From positions 9,665,151 through 9,729,150 of the forward strand of contig NC_003071.7 in assembly GCF_000001735.4 (NCBI RefSeq): a stretch of 64,000 nt of DNA. Direction: 5' to 3'. The first letter of the stretch is position 1. The number at the start of each line of letters is the position of its first letter. The stretch comes from Arabidopsis thaliana (taxonomy: Eukaryota > Streptophyta > Magnoliopsida > Brassicales > Brassicaceae). This document shows positions 35,697 through 48,231 of this stretch, one piece after another. The notes under the pieces are model-generated. The model saw nothing but the letters and a program-made list of their open reading frames with translations, did not search any database and was not told the DNA's origin. The position numbers and the translations under genes are program-made.

Positions 35697-37557
35697 TGTG
35701 GAGTAGAAATGTTTGTAAAAAGTATTGTCACATTAAGCTAAGTCATTTCCAAGAAGCTCTGAAAAGCAAATTTGGGATATGAAAGTCCTAAAGTTTATCA
35801 CCAGCAAATATATCAACAACGCAGCCTTGTAATGCCAAAACAGAGGAATGAAGCACAAGATCCTTCATTTTTCGACCACCTTTGGCCCTTATCATTCATG
35901 AGAGATAGAGTCATGAAATTTGACTTGCATTACACGTTCAGCTGATCAAAGATATATACTAATTTTGTACTGTTCCGCAAGCTAGAAATGAAACAAATTA
36001 AATTTAAGTTCATTAGGCTTCGTCAGCGCGCTATGTATCATCCTCAAATCCATCTTCATATCTCACAGACAAGCTATACATATCTAAAATATTCAATAAG
36101 CGTCGAGACTCTGTAATCTATTTTCTTGTTGAAGTAACCTACATACATAGGAACAAGTGAAGGTTGCAGGGTTGTCTGCTTTATATAAAAACTAAAATCC
36201 GTTTAGTGAATCTCTTAGCTAACACATTTATAATTCTTATAATATAGTGAAAAAGATAGTCCAAAAATCAAAATAGAACTTGTAAATATCCAATAAGTTG
36301 CATTGAAGTTTTAATATGGTTGCTCTTGAATTTGTGTTACTGACTAGTTGAAGAGAGCTCGACTCGATCCTCAGGCTGCTAAATTTTTTTTGGTTGTGAT
36401 GTAAAAGATTATTTGGATTGCTAAATTTTCTGCAGTCTAAGGAGATGAGACATTGATCAAACGAAGATTAAATGTTAGAATATTTGATTAGAATCGTTAT
36501 GAATTTGGTTCTCTACTTAATAGTATTTGTCTATTTTGGAAATCGATTCGAATATTTATTTGCATAATGACATGACCAATTAATTTATATATTGGTCTGT
36601 CATCGCGTACAAAGCAGCTGGTCTAATTTGATATTAAATCCATGAGTGTTTTCAATAAAGCAAACGACTAATAATATTTCTAAGTGAACCATATAAAATA
36701 TAGACCAGTTGTTTTTTAGTTCGCCGTTGTGCTATACCAAATCTAAGCTTGGTGATCAAATATTATTCCTGTTCTTTGAAAAAACGTTCGAAACAAGAAG
36801 TCGACAAACCGACAATTGAACTAGCAATTGACACATGTATTATGCTGTTCTAAATAAGCTAATTTGCGTACGTGCACACGTAAACGAATTCTATCAATCA
36901 TTAATAGGGATTATTTAATCACCAACACAATAATTACTAGCGTTACCAATCACTTAAAATAAATGTAATCTAATGATATTAGTACACATATATAGGACTA
37001 GGAGACGGTGTAATCGTTGCTGAACCTGACCCGGTGGTAGTTTTTTTTTGGTATGTTGTGGACCATGGACCGGCCCTATGGTCTATTTCCTCATACAACG
37101 ATTGGTAATTTAAGGGTTAACATATATATATATATATATACAAAATTATGATCACTTCAACGTTTTTTTTTGTCATGTTAAATACATGGAAAATAGAAGA
37201 TAAATATTTTTTACCTTTTCTAATGCGAAGTTCAAATAGACTTAACCTATGCAAAGTATGAAGTTAGTTACTTTTAGTAAATCAACATAAAATAACATCA
37301 ATTTTGTGTAAAGAAATTTTGACATAAATTTTCTGCATATATCCCAGAAGTTTAATAAACTAGGTAGCTGCGTAGATATCTCACTATCAAGCTCTAGGGC
37401 CAACCGGCCAAGTATGGAGTTGCATGTGACATATGATGATGTACGTAGACCGTAGTGAAATTGAAGGATTCATCAATATAAATATTATCATGTATAGAAT
37501 AAATGTAGGTACTATATGAAAAACAGAAAATGCATATACATAACCTTTTTTTCCATA

Positions 37558-37560
<3 letters not shown>

Positions 37561-37590
<30 letters not shown>
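37561..37590. repeat. (TA)15 microsatellite
   Basis: Thirty bases of uninterrupted TA. Further AT microsatellites lie at about 37122-37140, 42679-42708 and 47534-47563. Likely length-polymorphic. Confidence 0.8.
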
Positions 37591-37592
<2 letters not shown>

Positions 37593-39798
37593 TCAATATC
37601 TTCATAAGATGGTACGTGAGAAAATTTCGAAGAGAAAATCACGTGAAGCATGTCCCACCTTAACACCATTAAGATAGAGCATCTTGCAACTTCTTGCGAC
37701 TTCACGGTACTTCTCTTCTAAATTTAATGCTCGTTATTTCATTCTTATTATGTGTGTTTATTGAATATTGGTGTTATTGTAAATATCATTTTTCTTTTTT
37801 CAACAGCAATATAATACAGTATGGGACTATTATTGATTTTACTATTTTCATCAAATCTTTTGAATTTATCATCTTTATTAAAATCTTACGAATTTATCAT
37901 TTTTAACACTTAAAAATATATATATTTAGATATATAACTACAACCGCTAAGCTCATACACAACAAATAAAACGTATGTTAAATCACATTTCTGTGAAAAT
38001 AGTAAAATTCGCAAACTATTAAAAAAAGGACAAATACACAAATCTCTTCCATAAATTAGCAAATCCATAATTGTTTCATATAATATCTTTATTTGTTAAT
38101 CAACTCCTTTTTGTCGTTTTCAATTTATATATGCATTATTTTGAAATGGTAATCGACTAATAACATACCAAGGATGATAGTACAAATCATTATAAGCTCT
38201 GATTCTTTGTTACTAGCTTTATATTGTTAATTAGTTTATTAGCAATTTAGCATCATGCTTTTTTATTGTTATAAAACTCGGCGACTTGTAAGACGAGTAG
38301 GTTACTCAACAAACAAAACTTCTCGAAAATCTATATTCAGATGAATAACTCAAACCCTAATTAATTATTCTCTGTTCACAGTTTCTGGATTTTATATATT
38401 TTAGCCGACGGACCCTAACTACAATGACTAAAATATTGCTCATATTTACTCCTTTTTGTTAGAATATTTATTCTATTATTGTGACCATTAAATCTTTTTA
38501 TAAAAGGTATATATTGAGTACACACAATAAAGTATTAGAAAGGTTAGTACTATTCATCTTGTTGTTCGTGTGATCTTTGTATTTATATATTTTTTAAAAA
38601 CAAAACTCTTGCTAATTATAAAAATTTCATTAAAAGTGATGCATCAATACACGTGAGCTAACCTCCAAACCCCACACCCTTTTTCTCTCTCGCTTAAAAT
38701 CCTTCACACCCAATTTCCATTTTTTTGTTTGAATTTTCCCTTTGGATAATCCATAAGTATAATATTTTGAGTAAAAGAATTACTATCACATCAAATTAAT
38801 GCTTCTGATTACACAACTCAATTTTGGATTTACTCAAAAGAGAAAAGTTTGGTGCTACTAAAATTATAAACCCTTTTAAAAGTTGTGGCTTTCCCATCTG
38901 CTTAGTATTCCCATATAACTTTTTATTTATTGGTGGGAAAACATAGTTTCCATCAATTTTTCTTTCCGTTTTTGGATTCAAGAGTTCAAATACAAATCAA
39001 GTTGATACCACTGCCTTGTTTAGATGAATGATGAATCTAATATAAAAGAACTTTGTTTGTTATGATATAGTCTTAATTATCAGATGTTTTCACATGATAT
39101 AATATAAGATTCTTTCTTTTTGTAGCAATAATCCAATGAACCTTATACAAGCTTGAAATGTCATATAATATAATAGGAAAGATCAAACGAAAACTGCATT
39201 AGATGTTTAATGTGATGTAAAACATGACCTACCATTATATTACATAGATGTCGTATTTTAGCGTATAAAGTTTTAACTTTTAGATTGAGATTTGTAATTT
39301 AGTATTCTTGTAGCTTATCACCACCACATCCATTGAGTCCCATTTAAATATGATATTATACGTTATATATTTTATCTTTTTATTTTTTTATGAACAATAC
39401 AGCCCCTTAAGATCTAAACACAAAATGATGAAAGTAATCATCGGCTGATCATTAGTATGCATGAAAAATTCCCATGTATAATTATATTGTTAAATAGTTT
39501 TTCATTTATTACAAACATGATTTACTTGACTAAAATTGAAGGTGAGAAAATAAGATGTATAAATTAAAGTGAAGACTATTTTACCTTTTTCTACAAATAA
39601 AATAATAATTACAAACTATTCTTTTTCTCAAACCAGCAATCCCACTGAAAAACAAAGTGGGAATTGTAGAAGAGACCATCTATACGCATCTTACCCTTTC
39701 TAACATAGTTTTTGTGTTCTTCCTACTAGTTAAAATGCCACCCAAAAAAAAAAGAAAATTAATATTTTAAGTAATAAAATTAAACGAATTACTACTAT

Positions 39799-40898
39799 TC
39801 AACAAGCTGCAGATGGGTTAGTAAAAGGGTTGAAGAAGTGAGGCTTTGAGGAGATAGAGAAAGCTCCTTTGGCCGTACTTCCATCTACAATCACCGCGGT
39901 AGCCCCGCTGCCGCCACCTCCTCCTCCATTACCCCCGCCGCCGCCGCCGATTCTCTCACAAGAAGGACACTTCGTTAGAGTCGATGCAGGCATGTGCATG
40001 TAAAAGGGCTGAGTCAATTTTAGGGTTTTGAGTTCTTGAATCTCTTTCTGAAGTCTTATGTTCTCATCTGCTAATGTTTCACAACACTTCTTCAAAAACT
40101 CACAATCTACTTCTGTTTGCTTCAGCTTTGTCCTGCTCATTCATTAAATAAAATAAATAATTAAATATATATAACCGAAAGAAAAATCATATCACCTAAA
40201 AAATAGAAAATATTTTCACCTACAAAATTTTCTGACTATTAAAGAAATTTTGACACATGAAAAAATCAAATATTCTGATAATTTATAATATAATTTTTTT
40301 TACCTGGCTCTTCTATTTTGAAACCATACTTCAACTTGTCTAGGCCTTAGATTCAGCTGTCTAGCCAGAACTTGCTTTTGTTTCTGTAAATAAAATATAA
40401 CAACAAAGAATCTGATTGGATAAGAATTATCAAAAGTGATTAGTAACGTATAATAAAAAAGAATTAGGATTAAGGATATGTAGTTACGGGATTAAGGGTG
40501 CTATGATCCTTGAAGCTTTCCTCAAGAAGAGCAGATTGTTGTTTCGTAAGCCTAAGTTTTTTTCTAGCACTAATACCTTCTTCATCTTCATGGTAATCAC
40601 TTATAACTCTCTCCGTCATCTCTTCCTCCTCCGGCGACTCTTCGCCACCGTCTCTCTCTCTTTTCACCACCCTCCCGCTTGAGAAAGAAGAGACTCCGCT
40701 GTGAGATGACGTCTGACGGCATAGCTGGTCAGCTCCGGTCACCACGGTAACCGAGGGATCGCCCGAGAGGCATAGAGTCAACGACGGCTCGAGCTTGTAA
40801 ACGGAGGATTGTCTGATGGTACTATTGTAATTATTTGGAATTGGTGAGGGACCTAATCCAAGAACAAGACCTGTGTTGCATGTATCATCAAAACCCAT
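39799..40898 (-). CDS. HAT9: HD-Zip class II transcription factor HAT9
   Basis: Exons 40488-40898, 40304-40383 and 39799-40132 (minus strand, GT-AG introns) give 274 residues, the expected length. Near the N-terminus [12 protein letters not shown] contains an LxLxL (EAR) repression motif at residues 40-44. The homeodomain starts near residue 112 ([20 protein letters not shown]) and ends with [13 protein letters not shown]; intron 2 splits its recognition helix codon (AG/G). A leucine zipper follows ([19 protein letters not shown]), then the class II signature CPSCE. A glycine-rich run precedes the C-terminus. Nuclear repressor-type regulator. From family knowledge, HD-Zip II genes respond to shade and auxin and bind CAAT(C/G)ATTG as dimers. 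Confidence 0.96.
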
Positions 40899-42553
40899 CT
40901 GAGTCGAAATGAAAAAAATATGCCTTTAAAATTTATCTATCTTTGAGATTTCGAGAGGAAAAGGAAATGAGTTTAGAAGATAATGGGAGGAGATGAAGCC
41001 AATGGGGCTTCTTAAGAAGGAGAAGAAAAGTATTTTTTTTATTTTATATTTTTAAGAAATTGATGGGTGGGTGGATGGCTAATAGTTATTAATCAAAGGA
41101 ATGATTTATATTATTTTAAAGAAATGATTTTATTTTCTTGGTAATTCTTTTCCTGAAAGAAAAAAAAAATAATGTGGGAAATTATGATGGCACAATTCTC
41201 TCTACTTTTATTTTTCTTACTTGCAAAGGTTGACCAAATGAGCATCTCACTTGGCACTTGCTACTATTCTTCCCACTAATAAGAGAAAAGTTCCCGAAAA
41301 AGTTCAATGATTTTATATTTGGTAGAAGATGGAATTATCGTATCATGAATATAAATTAAATATTATATTTAAAGCTTTCTCCATTCTTTTTCTGGTATCA
41401 TTGGGTTCAGTCGGCATCGGTATTTTAGATTTTTATATCATGAATATTTTTATCATGAAGCGTACGTTATTGTAGACAAAAAAAAAAAAAAGAGACGAAA
41501 TTAGTATGAATAGTAATTAGAAAGTGATTAAGAGGTGCCTTTAAATAACGGACCACAAGACAGTTTTACTTTTACCCACTAATTTTCAGCCTCCTTTTCC
41601 TTATCATAGAAACACATTGGCCCTTGATGTTTTATTCATTTATTTAATTATGTATTATATATTTTAGTTATTTTTTTTCTTCGTATACATATGGATAGTG
41701 ATCCCCACCATCTTGTTTAGGTTTGGTTCTCTTGATGTCATTCACCAATTAATTTAGTACTTTTTGGAAAGAGTTAGGCTTAGGCATATACTTTATTTTC
41801 GAAATTTTTTAAACAAGGTGATTCATCCGTACCAATAACTCGTTACATCCATAATTAGTCTCGAGCTTTAACTCACAGTTATCTATATAGATTACAAAGT
41901 ATTTCCTAGAGTTTTATAATATATCATATCGCGCTTTCTCTTTCAAGATAAACTGATGTACCAATAAAACATATAAGAGAAAAAAGGAAGTAAAATCATT
42001 TTGAAACTAAAGTGTACGAATATATTTATATATTAGGGTAAAATACTAAAATAAGAACAACTATATATATAAATGTCACTATACCATGATAACAAATGTT
42101 ACTGATTTATACCATGCATGGTGTTAAAAGCCGGAATTCAAACTATTATATTTTGAGCAGTCATTACATCACAAATTAAGACTCGGTCAAGCTATATCGC
42201 TAGATATAATCAAAAGTCTTAAGTCCGTAGTTAGGTTTATTTTACCCGATTTTTATTCAAATTGCAATATGTGGTCGAAACAGTTGTAAAAAATGGGTGC
42301 TCACCTTTTAAATCACTTTTTGTTTGGTTACCTGACGTAACATTAGAATTATCAAGAGAACACACAAAGGAGAAGTACAATAAAAGTGGGTAGAAACTAA
42401 AAAAATGATATGGGTGAATACGATTCGTCAACAATAACCTAAAATCTTTGGAGTAATGGATTAAGAAAGTTTATGTGTAACGTTTCATTAGGTTTGGTCT
42501 CAGCTTTGTTATTTGTTTTGGCACTTCCCAATAATGAATTTGTCGGCTATACT

Positions 42554-42602
42554 CGTCCAAGTAAAGTTTTTTTTTTTTTTTGTCGACCGTCCAAGTAAAG
42601 TT
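42554..42602 (-). mobile_element. 19-bp T-run insert (GTCGAC-A13) with 15-bp direct repeats
   Basis: CGTCCAAGTAAAGTT occurs perfectly at 42554-42568 and 42588-42602. On the minus strand the insert is GTCGAC followed by thirteen A, again with TCGAC next to the A-run. Confidence 0.6.
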
Positions 42603-43452
42603 AGGTTACCCATCTTATACATATTATTATTATCATTATTTTTAATCCTTAATTATTTTTTCATTTATAATCTACTCTTATATATATATATGTATATATA
42701 TATATATCTTTCTTATTTTTTAATTAATGCATTTTCTTAACGAAATTCTGTTTTACCCCCTAATTCTGCTAGTAGCACACACACGATATTAATGCTTCAA
42801 TCAATGAAAAATACCAATTATAACTTAATGTGATTTTTCAGTTCATATCATTGTATAACATTTGACTTTTTCTAGGTACGACGAGTTATCAATATGCTAG
42901 GAAATTAAGAATGATGAAAGTTCGTGGATAATCTTATATTAATTATAAATTGATTTTTTTTTGAGGAATATTAATTAAATTGATAAAAAGTAGAATAGTT
43001 CATCAATTTTAACTATAAACTTTAATATGGTGTCGCACCGTGGAATTGGTGCTCATTGCTACTTGATTAGACTATTTTTCTAATAGAATATTAGTATAAT
43101 CTGACTTTGACATTGTGCAAATATTCATGAATTTAGCTCACATTATGTATATAATATAGAAATATATATTTGTATTTGTCAACAATATTTTATTTTCTTG
43201 TAAGCCAGAAGAATTCAAACCAAAGTCCAAAACTCAAAATAGTTCTTCAAACATGTAAACAACTTTCTGAATTTTGCGGTCTATTTTGTTCTTAAAACTA
43301 AAACATTTATTTATATCTTATATGGTGGTGCATATGGAAAATTTAAATTAATTAGTTATGTCACTAATTATTTCTGTTATTTTGATGGACCAGTTTACGT
43401 ACGCGTGTAAATAAATATGTCCGATAAAGAAAAAAATAACGAGTGACTTATT

Positions 43453-43495
43453 GAAAAATAGTTTCTTTTTTTTTTTAACTATGGAAAAATAGTTT
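43453..43495 (-). mobile_element. 19-bp T-run insert with 12-bp direct repeats
   Basis: GAAAAATAGTTT occurs at 43453-43464 and 43484-43495. On the minus strand the insert is CATAGTT, eleven A, G. Confidence 0.5.
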
Positions 43496-45304
43496 ATTAA
43501 TTAGTATCATATGAATGAAGATAAATACGAAAAAGAAAACTTTCAAACATGCATGTATGATTGCATAGTAATATTAAATTAGTAAGAAACTATCAAGTGC
43601 TAATAAATCTGGTTTCTCATTATGAAGGGTTGGTCCCTGGCCGCCAGACCAGTCTCGGGAGGAGAAGGTGTGGCAAACTTGTTTCCACGACGACACATAC
43701 ATTGTTTATCATAAATTAATCTTTTTCAATTACATTTAATTAATTAATCAAAATCCTAATGTTGAACTTAGGTGTTAAACTTAAAAAAAAAATTCTTGAA
43801 CCAATCATTTGATATTTTAATTTCATGAATAAGACGACAAAAATTGGCTCGGACCAATATTATTTGCAAATGATTTAGGCGATGTTCCAAATAAACCAGA
43901 CGCCAAATTTAGTTTGTTTTTATTTTATTTTTAATATTGTTTTTTATAATATATAAACGGTAGCTCATATTTTACTCCACCATCAAATTTAAACGATATA
44001 AGCTGATGAATAAATATAGTATATTCAAGATATGTACTAGCTAGATATATCTATGTCTTTTGATCATCTATAATATTCACCAGGAGATTTACCGATTTTC
44101 CAACGAATTATCTAAGACATACAATTTTTTAATTAGAAGTACATAGACCATGACAATATATAGATCAAATCAAATCATGATCTGCAATATTTACATAATA
44201 ATATGAAATATGAATCACCTATTTATACTAGAAGAAAGTTTTTGGAAAACATATCCTTTATATACTAATTGAGAAACACTCTTGATAAAAAATATTATCT
44301 CTACATATAAATTATACGGTATAATTAATTACAATGTTGATGTGTCACACTCATAGAAATTCTCAAGAAATTTAATTAATTAGATGACATATATGTAATA
44401 TTGGTCATACTTAATTTTACATATTTATTTTCAACAATTAAAGTTTCATATTCTCAAAGGGAATTAATTAACAAGAGTATATATATATATATATTGATGA
44501 AATAAGTGATAAAATATACCACACAAAAAGAAACCTAGAATTATAGATAAAATATTATTAGTGTCAAATTTTAGTAGCAAAAACAAATAAATGAAAAAAT
44601 TGTTGTCAGAAAACACCAATAACACGATAAATTACTTACTAAATTTGAGCGAAAACAAGAATGAAATAGACTATCTTTTAAATCTTTTTTCTATTATCTT
44701 TAGAGTTTGGACTGGTAATGATACCCAACACAACATTTTTTCGTCGGCATGAATACATGAACAATATTATTAGAAAAACATTGACTTTGGAGAAAAGCTA
44801 GGTAACAATAAAGTAATAAGGATGTTTTTTTAGATAAACAAACCCATAACATAATGAAGTTGACCCACAACCACAAGTCGCATTTTTTTCAGATAGTTCA
44901 GATGATTGGTAACAATTAAATTAAAAACCACATCTTTCTTTTTTTTCGAACAGCCATCAAACCTCATCCGCTACAACAATAACGAAGACTAAACAATTAA
45001 AATCATAACAAATAACAGATTAATTATAGAAGGAAAAATGGAATGTTCATTAACACTAACTCTTACGCTGGATCAAAGATTATATTTAATTTCAATGATT
45101 AGAGGTTTCCGATCCGACGTAATTTAGTTTTGGTGACAAGAGTAAAAAGAAAACTCTTAGGTCGTTTTGTTTAGCTTGTACTAATCTAAACTAAATTTCT
45201 TTGATTTTAATTATGTAATCAATCTAAAAATTTTCGGTTTGGATCACATTAATATATTATTATTTGAAAAACAAAATAAAGAAACAGAGAAAGTGGTGGT
45301 TCAC

Positions 45305-45385
45305 ATGTCATCAACGATAAGCACATGATACATCCATGAAATCATGTCATCAACAATACGCACATCCATGAAATCATGTCATCCC
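45305..45385. repeat. Imperfect short tandem repeat
   Basis: CATGTCATCAAC plus GCACAT and ACATCCATGAAATCATGTCATC each occur twice, and CATGTCATC a third time. The units are of unequal length (about 32-39 bp). Origin unknown. Confidence 0.5.
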
Positions 45386-45458
45386 TCACAAACATCTTAT
45401 CCACACGACACGAGAGAAGGGAAGCAGTTCCAAAACAGTATCTTTGTCAGTTATATTC

Positions 45459-45468
45459 GACACGTGTC
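45459..45468. promoter_or_regulatory. Perfect palindrome GACACGTGTC (G-box/ABRE type)
   Basis: A ten-base perfect palindrome centred on CACGTG. It is a strong bZIP/bHLH-type site in sequence, but 1.7 kb upstream of the nearest gene, so its target is unknown. Confidence 0.3.
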
Positions 45469-45609
45469 AGATTTAGACAGATCCAAACATTTAGGTCCCA
45501 CCAATGATTTGCTATAATGGAGTCTCTCTGGTTATGATTCTACCATAGATGTAATAAATCATGATAATGACGACTTTGATGACAATTAAGCCACTCATTT
45601 TCAGACTTT

Positions 45610-45658
45610 AATATGTTAGTTTCATCTGATCAAAATAAAATAAAATATGTTAGTTTCA
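45610..45658 (+). mobile_element. 19-bp A-rich insert with 15-bp direct repeats
   Basis: AATATGTTAGTTTCA occurs perfectly at 45610-45624 and 45644-45658. The insert is TCTGAT then CAAAATAAAATAA, matching the end of the insert at 5671-5716. Confidence 0.58.
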
Positions 45659-46139
45659 CACTATCGTCCGCGTGACCGTTTTGCGACAACAAATTTGCGA
45701 CTACTTAAAATAGTTTCAAATTAGTATCAAAGGTCGAGTTTGCAACTATTCTATGAATATTTCGGTAGTCACAAAATTCTTGTAATCTATCCTCGAAAAC
45801 TTTAAGGGAATTTCTCTGGAGATTTCAAGGAAAAGGAGCTGTGTTTAATGGTACAATTTCATGTGAATCAACCCATTGCTCCGTAAAAAAAGTAATTTAG
45901 AGATCATGATGTTACAGTTGCAGAAGTTTGCTTATTAGCTTTGGTCTCCAAGCATATATGGATCACAAGTTGAATTATCCTATCTATCCTTTCTCTGCTT
46001 TGTGGAATGCCCCTTATTTTCATGTTTTAAATTTATAGATCTTGGATTTCTTCTACTTTGTACTTGTAACCAGTTTGCTCGGATGAATGAATGAAATCTT
46101 GTTTGCACAAAAATATAAAAAAATACATATATATATTTT

Positions 46140-46830
46140 AGTCTTGTTGTTGTGATGGGTCAGTCTTAAACAAGAGACCACAAGTGAAATCTAGCCCTCA
46201 ATCAGCCGAGCAAAAACTTATGCTTTCATGTAGTGGAGATGGCTGCGAGTTATGAAAAACTTCTCATCTTGGGAAGGTATTTTATGAATTATGTGGGAGC
46301 CTATATTGATATGCATGAGAAGAGGAGAAACCATGAACCAGAATAGAAGAGCTTGCCCCACCCATGAGTAAATATTTCATAGTAGCCTCATTAGATCGTA
46401 CATCTTTCTTGGTATATCTAGATAATAGGTAGGAGTATAAATTGAAACATTTTGGAGCTACAAAGATAGTTATTAGATCGTTAGGAAGAATGTGTTCTAC
46501 GAAGTGATCCCATGTCCCTACTTACAAACCTCAAGTGATGTTAAGGAAGACGAAGGGAAAATAGAGGTATGTATGAAGACTAAGAGGATAGCTGGTCTAA
46601 AGAACCTTCCTTACCAATATCGCCAAGCTAGAGAAACCAAGGTTGGTTGGTGCTTTGAACTATGTCTCTTGCTCTCTCTTTCACCCATTCAGACGGTGAA
46701 TTGTAGAGCTACTAAAAACGTTTTTCGAGTCTCCTAGAGTGGCGCATTGAACATTAGAAAATAATGGTGCTTATGAGTCAAAAGAAGGCGTAGAAGCCTA
46801 CGAACCGTAAGGATCGGGGTGTGACCATGT
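46140..46830. other. Degenerate region of unknown origin
   Basis: This stretch is less AT-rich than its flanks and contains broken gene-like frames (for example 46492-46737 on the plus strand, no ATG). It ends near GGATCGGGGTGTGACC, a string reminiscent of Gypsy LTR termini. Possibly a decayed retrotransposon or pseudogene; I cannot assign it. Confidence 0.25.
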
Positions 46831-47140
46831 GTAATTCTCAAACTAATATATACCTAACAATCAATAACCGTCATCATCAGTAAAATATGTTTTCTAATGT
46901 TAATTTATCTATTATCTACATATAGCTGCAGATTTGAAATATACTAATCAAAATTAAATAAACAATTAGGAAATAATAGGAAAAATATGTGGTTCATCAA
47001 AAGTTTCTATTTTACTTTTAGTTTCTAACTAATTTATAGGCATTTTTCATGGATGACGTTTATATTTTTAGACAAAGCAATTCTTTATACAGCAATTATA
47101 TGATGCATACTATATATTGCTAAAAAAAAAGTTACAATAA

Positions 47141-47526
47141 ATGAAAATGGCTAAATCTGCAAATGAGATTGGTTTCATCACTTGCCTGGTAGTTTTCTTA
47201 GTGTTAACAGGTATACATTCTGAAAACAACTCTCCGTGTTTGAATTTCTAATTTGTGCACAAGAAATTCTAACCAGTGCATATTATTTTCAAATAAACTC
47301 ACAACCTTTAACATATTATACGTAACTCAATAACTAATTGTAACTGCCAAACACAAGAAAAAAACTTTTCTGGCATTTGGAATTGCATAAAAAAAAACTT
47401 TATTTTAATAAACAAAAATGCTCTCTTTTTCAAAAATTTAATTGGATATATACATTTTTTAATTTTATATATAATATTCTGTTGTAAACATAAAAATCAA
47501 CAATCAAACCAAAATATTTAATGAAT

Positions 47527-47566
<40 letters not shown>

Positions 47567-47851
47567 ATATCTTTCTATCAAGTTATAATTAAGACAATAT
47601 ATGCATTTTTTAATCAAGAGTATTTGAATAATTCTTACATATTGATTAATAATGTTATAGGACAATCGAATGGAATGTCGAATGGAATGCCTCGGACGGT
47701 GCCATGCATAGAAGGTCGAATCTTATGGAATAGGACTCTTCCTTGTAGTTCCATACTGTGTGGAGATCATTGCGTTCCACACGGTTATAGAGCCGGCACA
47801 TGTGACATTGTCAACGATAGGGCAATATGCAAATGTTCTCGTTGCAGATGA
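47141..47851 (+). CDS. Defensin-like (cysteine-rich) secreted peptide, copy 1
   Basis: Exon 1 (47141-47210) encodes MKMAKSANEIGFITCLVVFLVLT, a signal peptide. A phase-1 GT-AG intron of 450 bp follows, then exon 2 (47661-47851), for 86 residues in total. The mature part has eight cysteines (C-x12-C-x4-C-x3-C-x9-C-x8-C-x1-C-x2-C) and ends CKCSRCR. The CxC near the C-terminus and the signal-exon/mature-exon split are typical of plant defensin-like (DEFL) genes. Presumably secreted and disulphide-bonded; whether it acts in defence or in reproduction and signalling cannot be told from sequence. By position probably At2g22805. It lies in a block duplicated about 2.8 kb downstream. Confidence 0.85.
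47534..47563. repeat. AT dinucleotide repeat in the intron of defensin-like gene 1
   Basis: About fifteen AT units inside the intron. The paralogous intron has only a shorter AT run, so it expanded after duplication or contracted in the other copy. Confidence 0.7.
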
Positions 47852-48231
47852 TCCGACTCCTACGAAGAATACTATTATTTCCTATTATCATCCATCAATA
47901 ATTAAAATGTCAAAACGACTTTGTAATAATGTGCAACAATATCTATCATTATAATCATCCAATAATAATTAAAAGTCAAAAAGTCAAAAAAAACTTAGTA
48001 GTAACGTGTTTCTAGGATAAAATTACAAATTGAATTCTAAAATAACACTGTCTAGTAATCACCTTTTTCCCGCTAAAATATAAAAATCATACATAAAGTG
48101 AAATTAAAGACTTTACAAAGAGAAAAAATCTACAATTGAGCAATCTTGACAAAAAAAAAAGGACAAAAAAAAAGTTACAATACATTAGTAAACGGAATGA
48201 TATGAGAAAGGTTAAAGAATCCAGAGCACCA

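Larger units (their letters stand above)
34435..39798. other. Intergenic spacer acidic protein gene-HAT9
   Basis: 5.4 kb. The first ~350 bp is the leader and promoter of the acidic protein gene, with an AG-rich run near 34680. It holds a possible coding relic (35463-35696, minus) and a (TA)15 microsatellite at 37561-37590. The remainder is AT-rich with no supportable gene. Confidence 0.6.
40899..47140. other. Long intergenic spacer HAT9-defensin-like pair
   Basis: 6.2 kb, the longest gene-poor stretch. It contains the HAT9 upstream region, three short A/T-run inserts (42554, 43453, 45610), an imperfect short tandem repeat (about 45305-45385), a GACACGTGTC palindrome (45459-45468) and an unexplained degenerate region (about 46140-46830). 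The defensin-like duplication block begins near 46870. Confidence 0.6.

Noticed and set aside
37387..37705. Overlapping minus-strand frames around the TA microsatellite
   Set aside because: They are produced by the TA repeat (YIYIYIYI) and have no coding character.
43627..43665. GC-rich small hairpin (TGGTCCCTGGCCGCCAGACCA)
   Set aside because: The short stem has a bulge and there is no precursor-length fold, so a microRNA or terminator role is unsupported.
47624..47660. Longer start (MNNSYILINNVIG) for the defensin-like genes (also 50591)
   Set aside because: It lies in the intron. The true first exon encodes a signal peptide upstream and splices in phase 1 in both paralogues.
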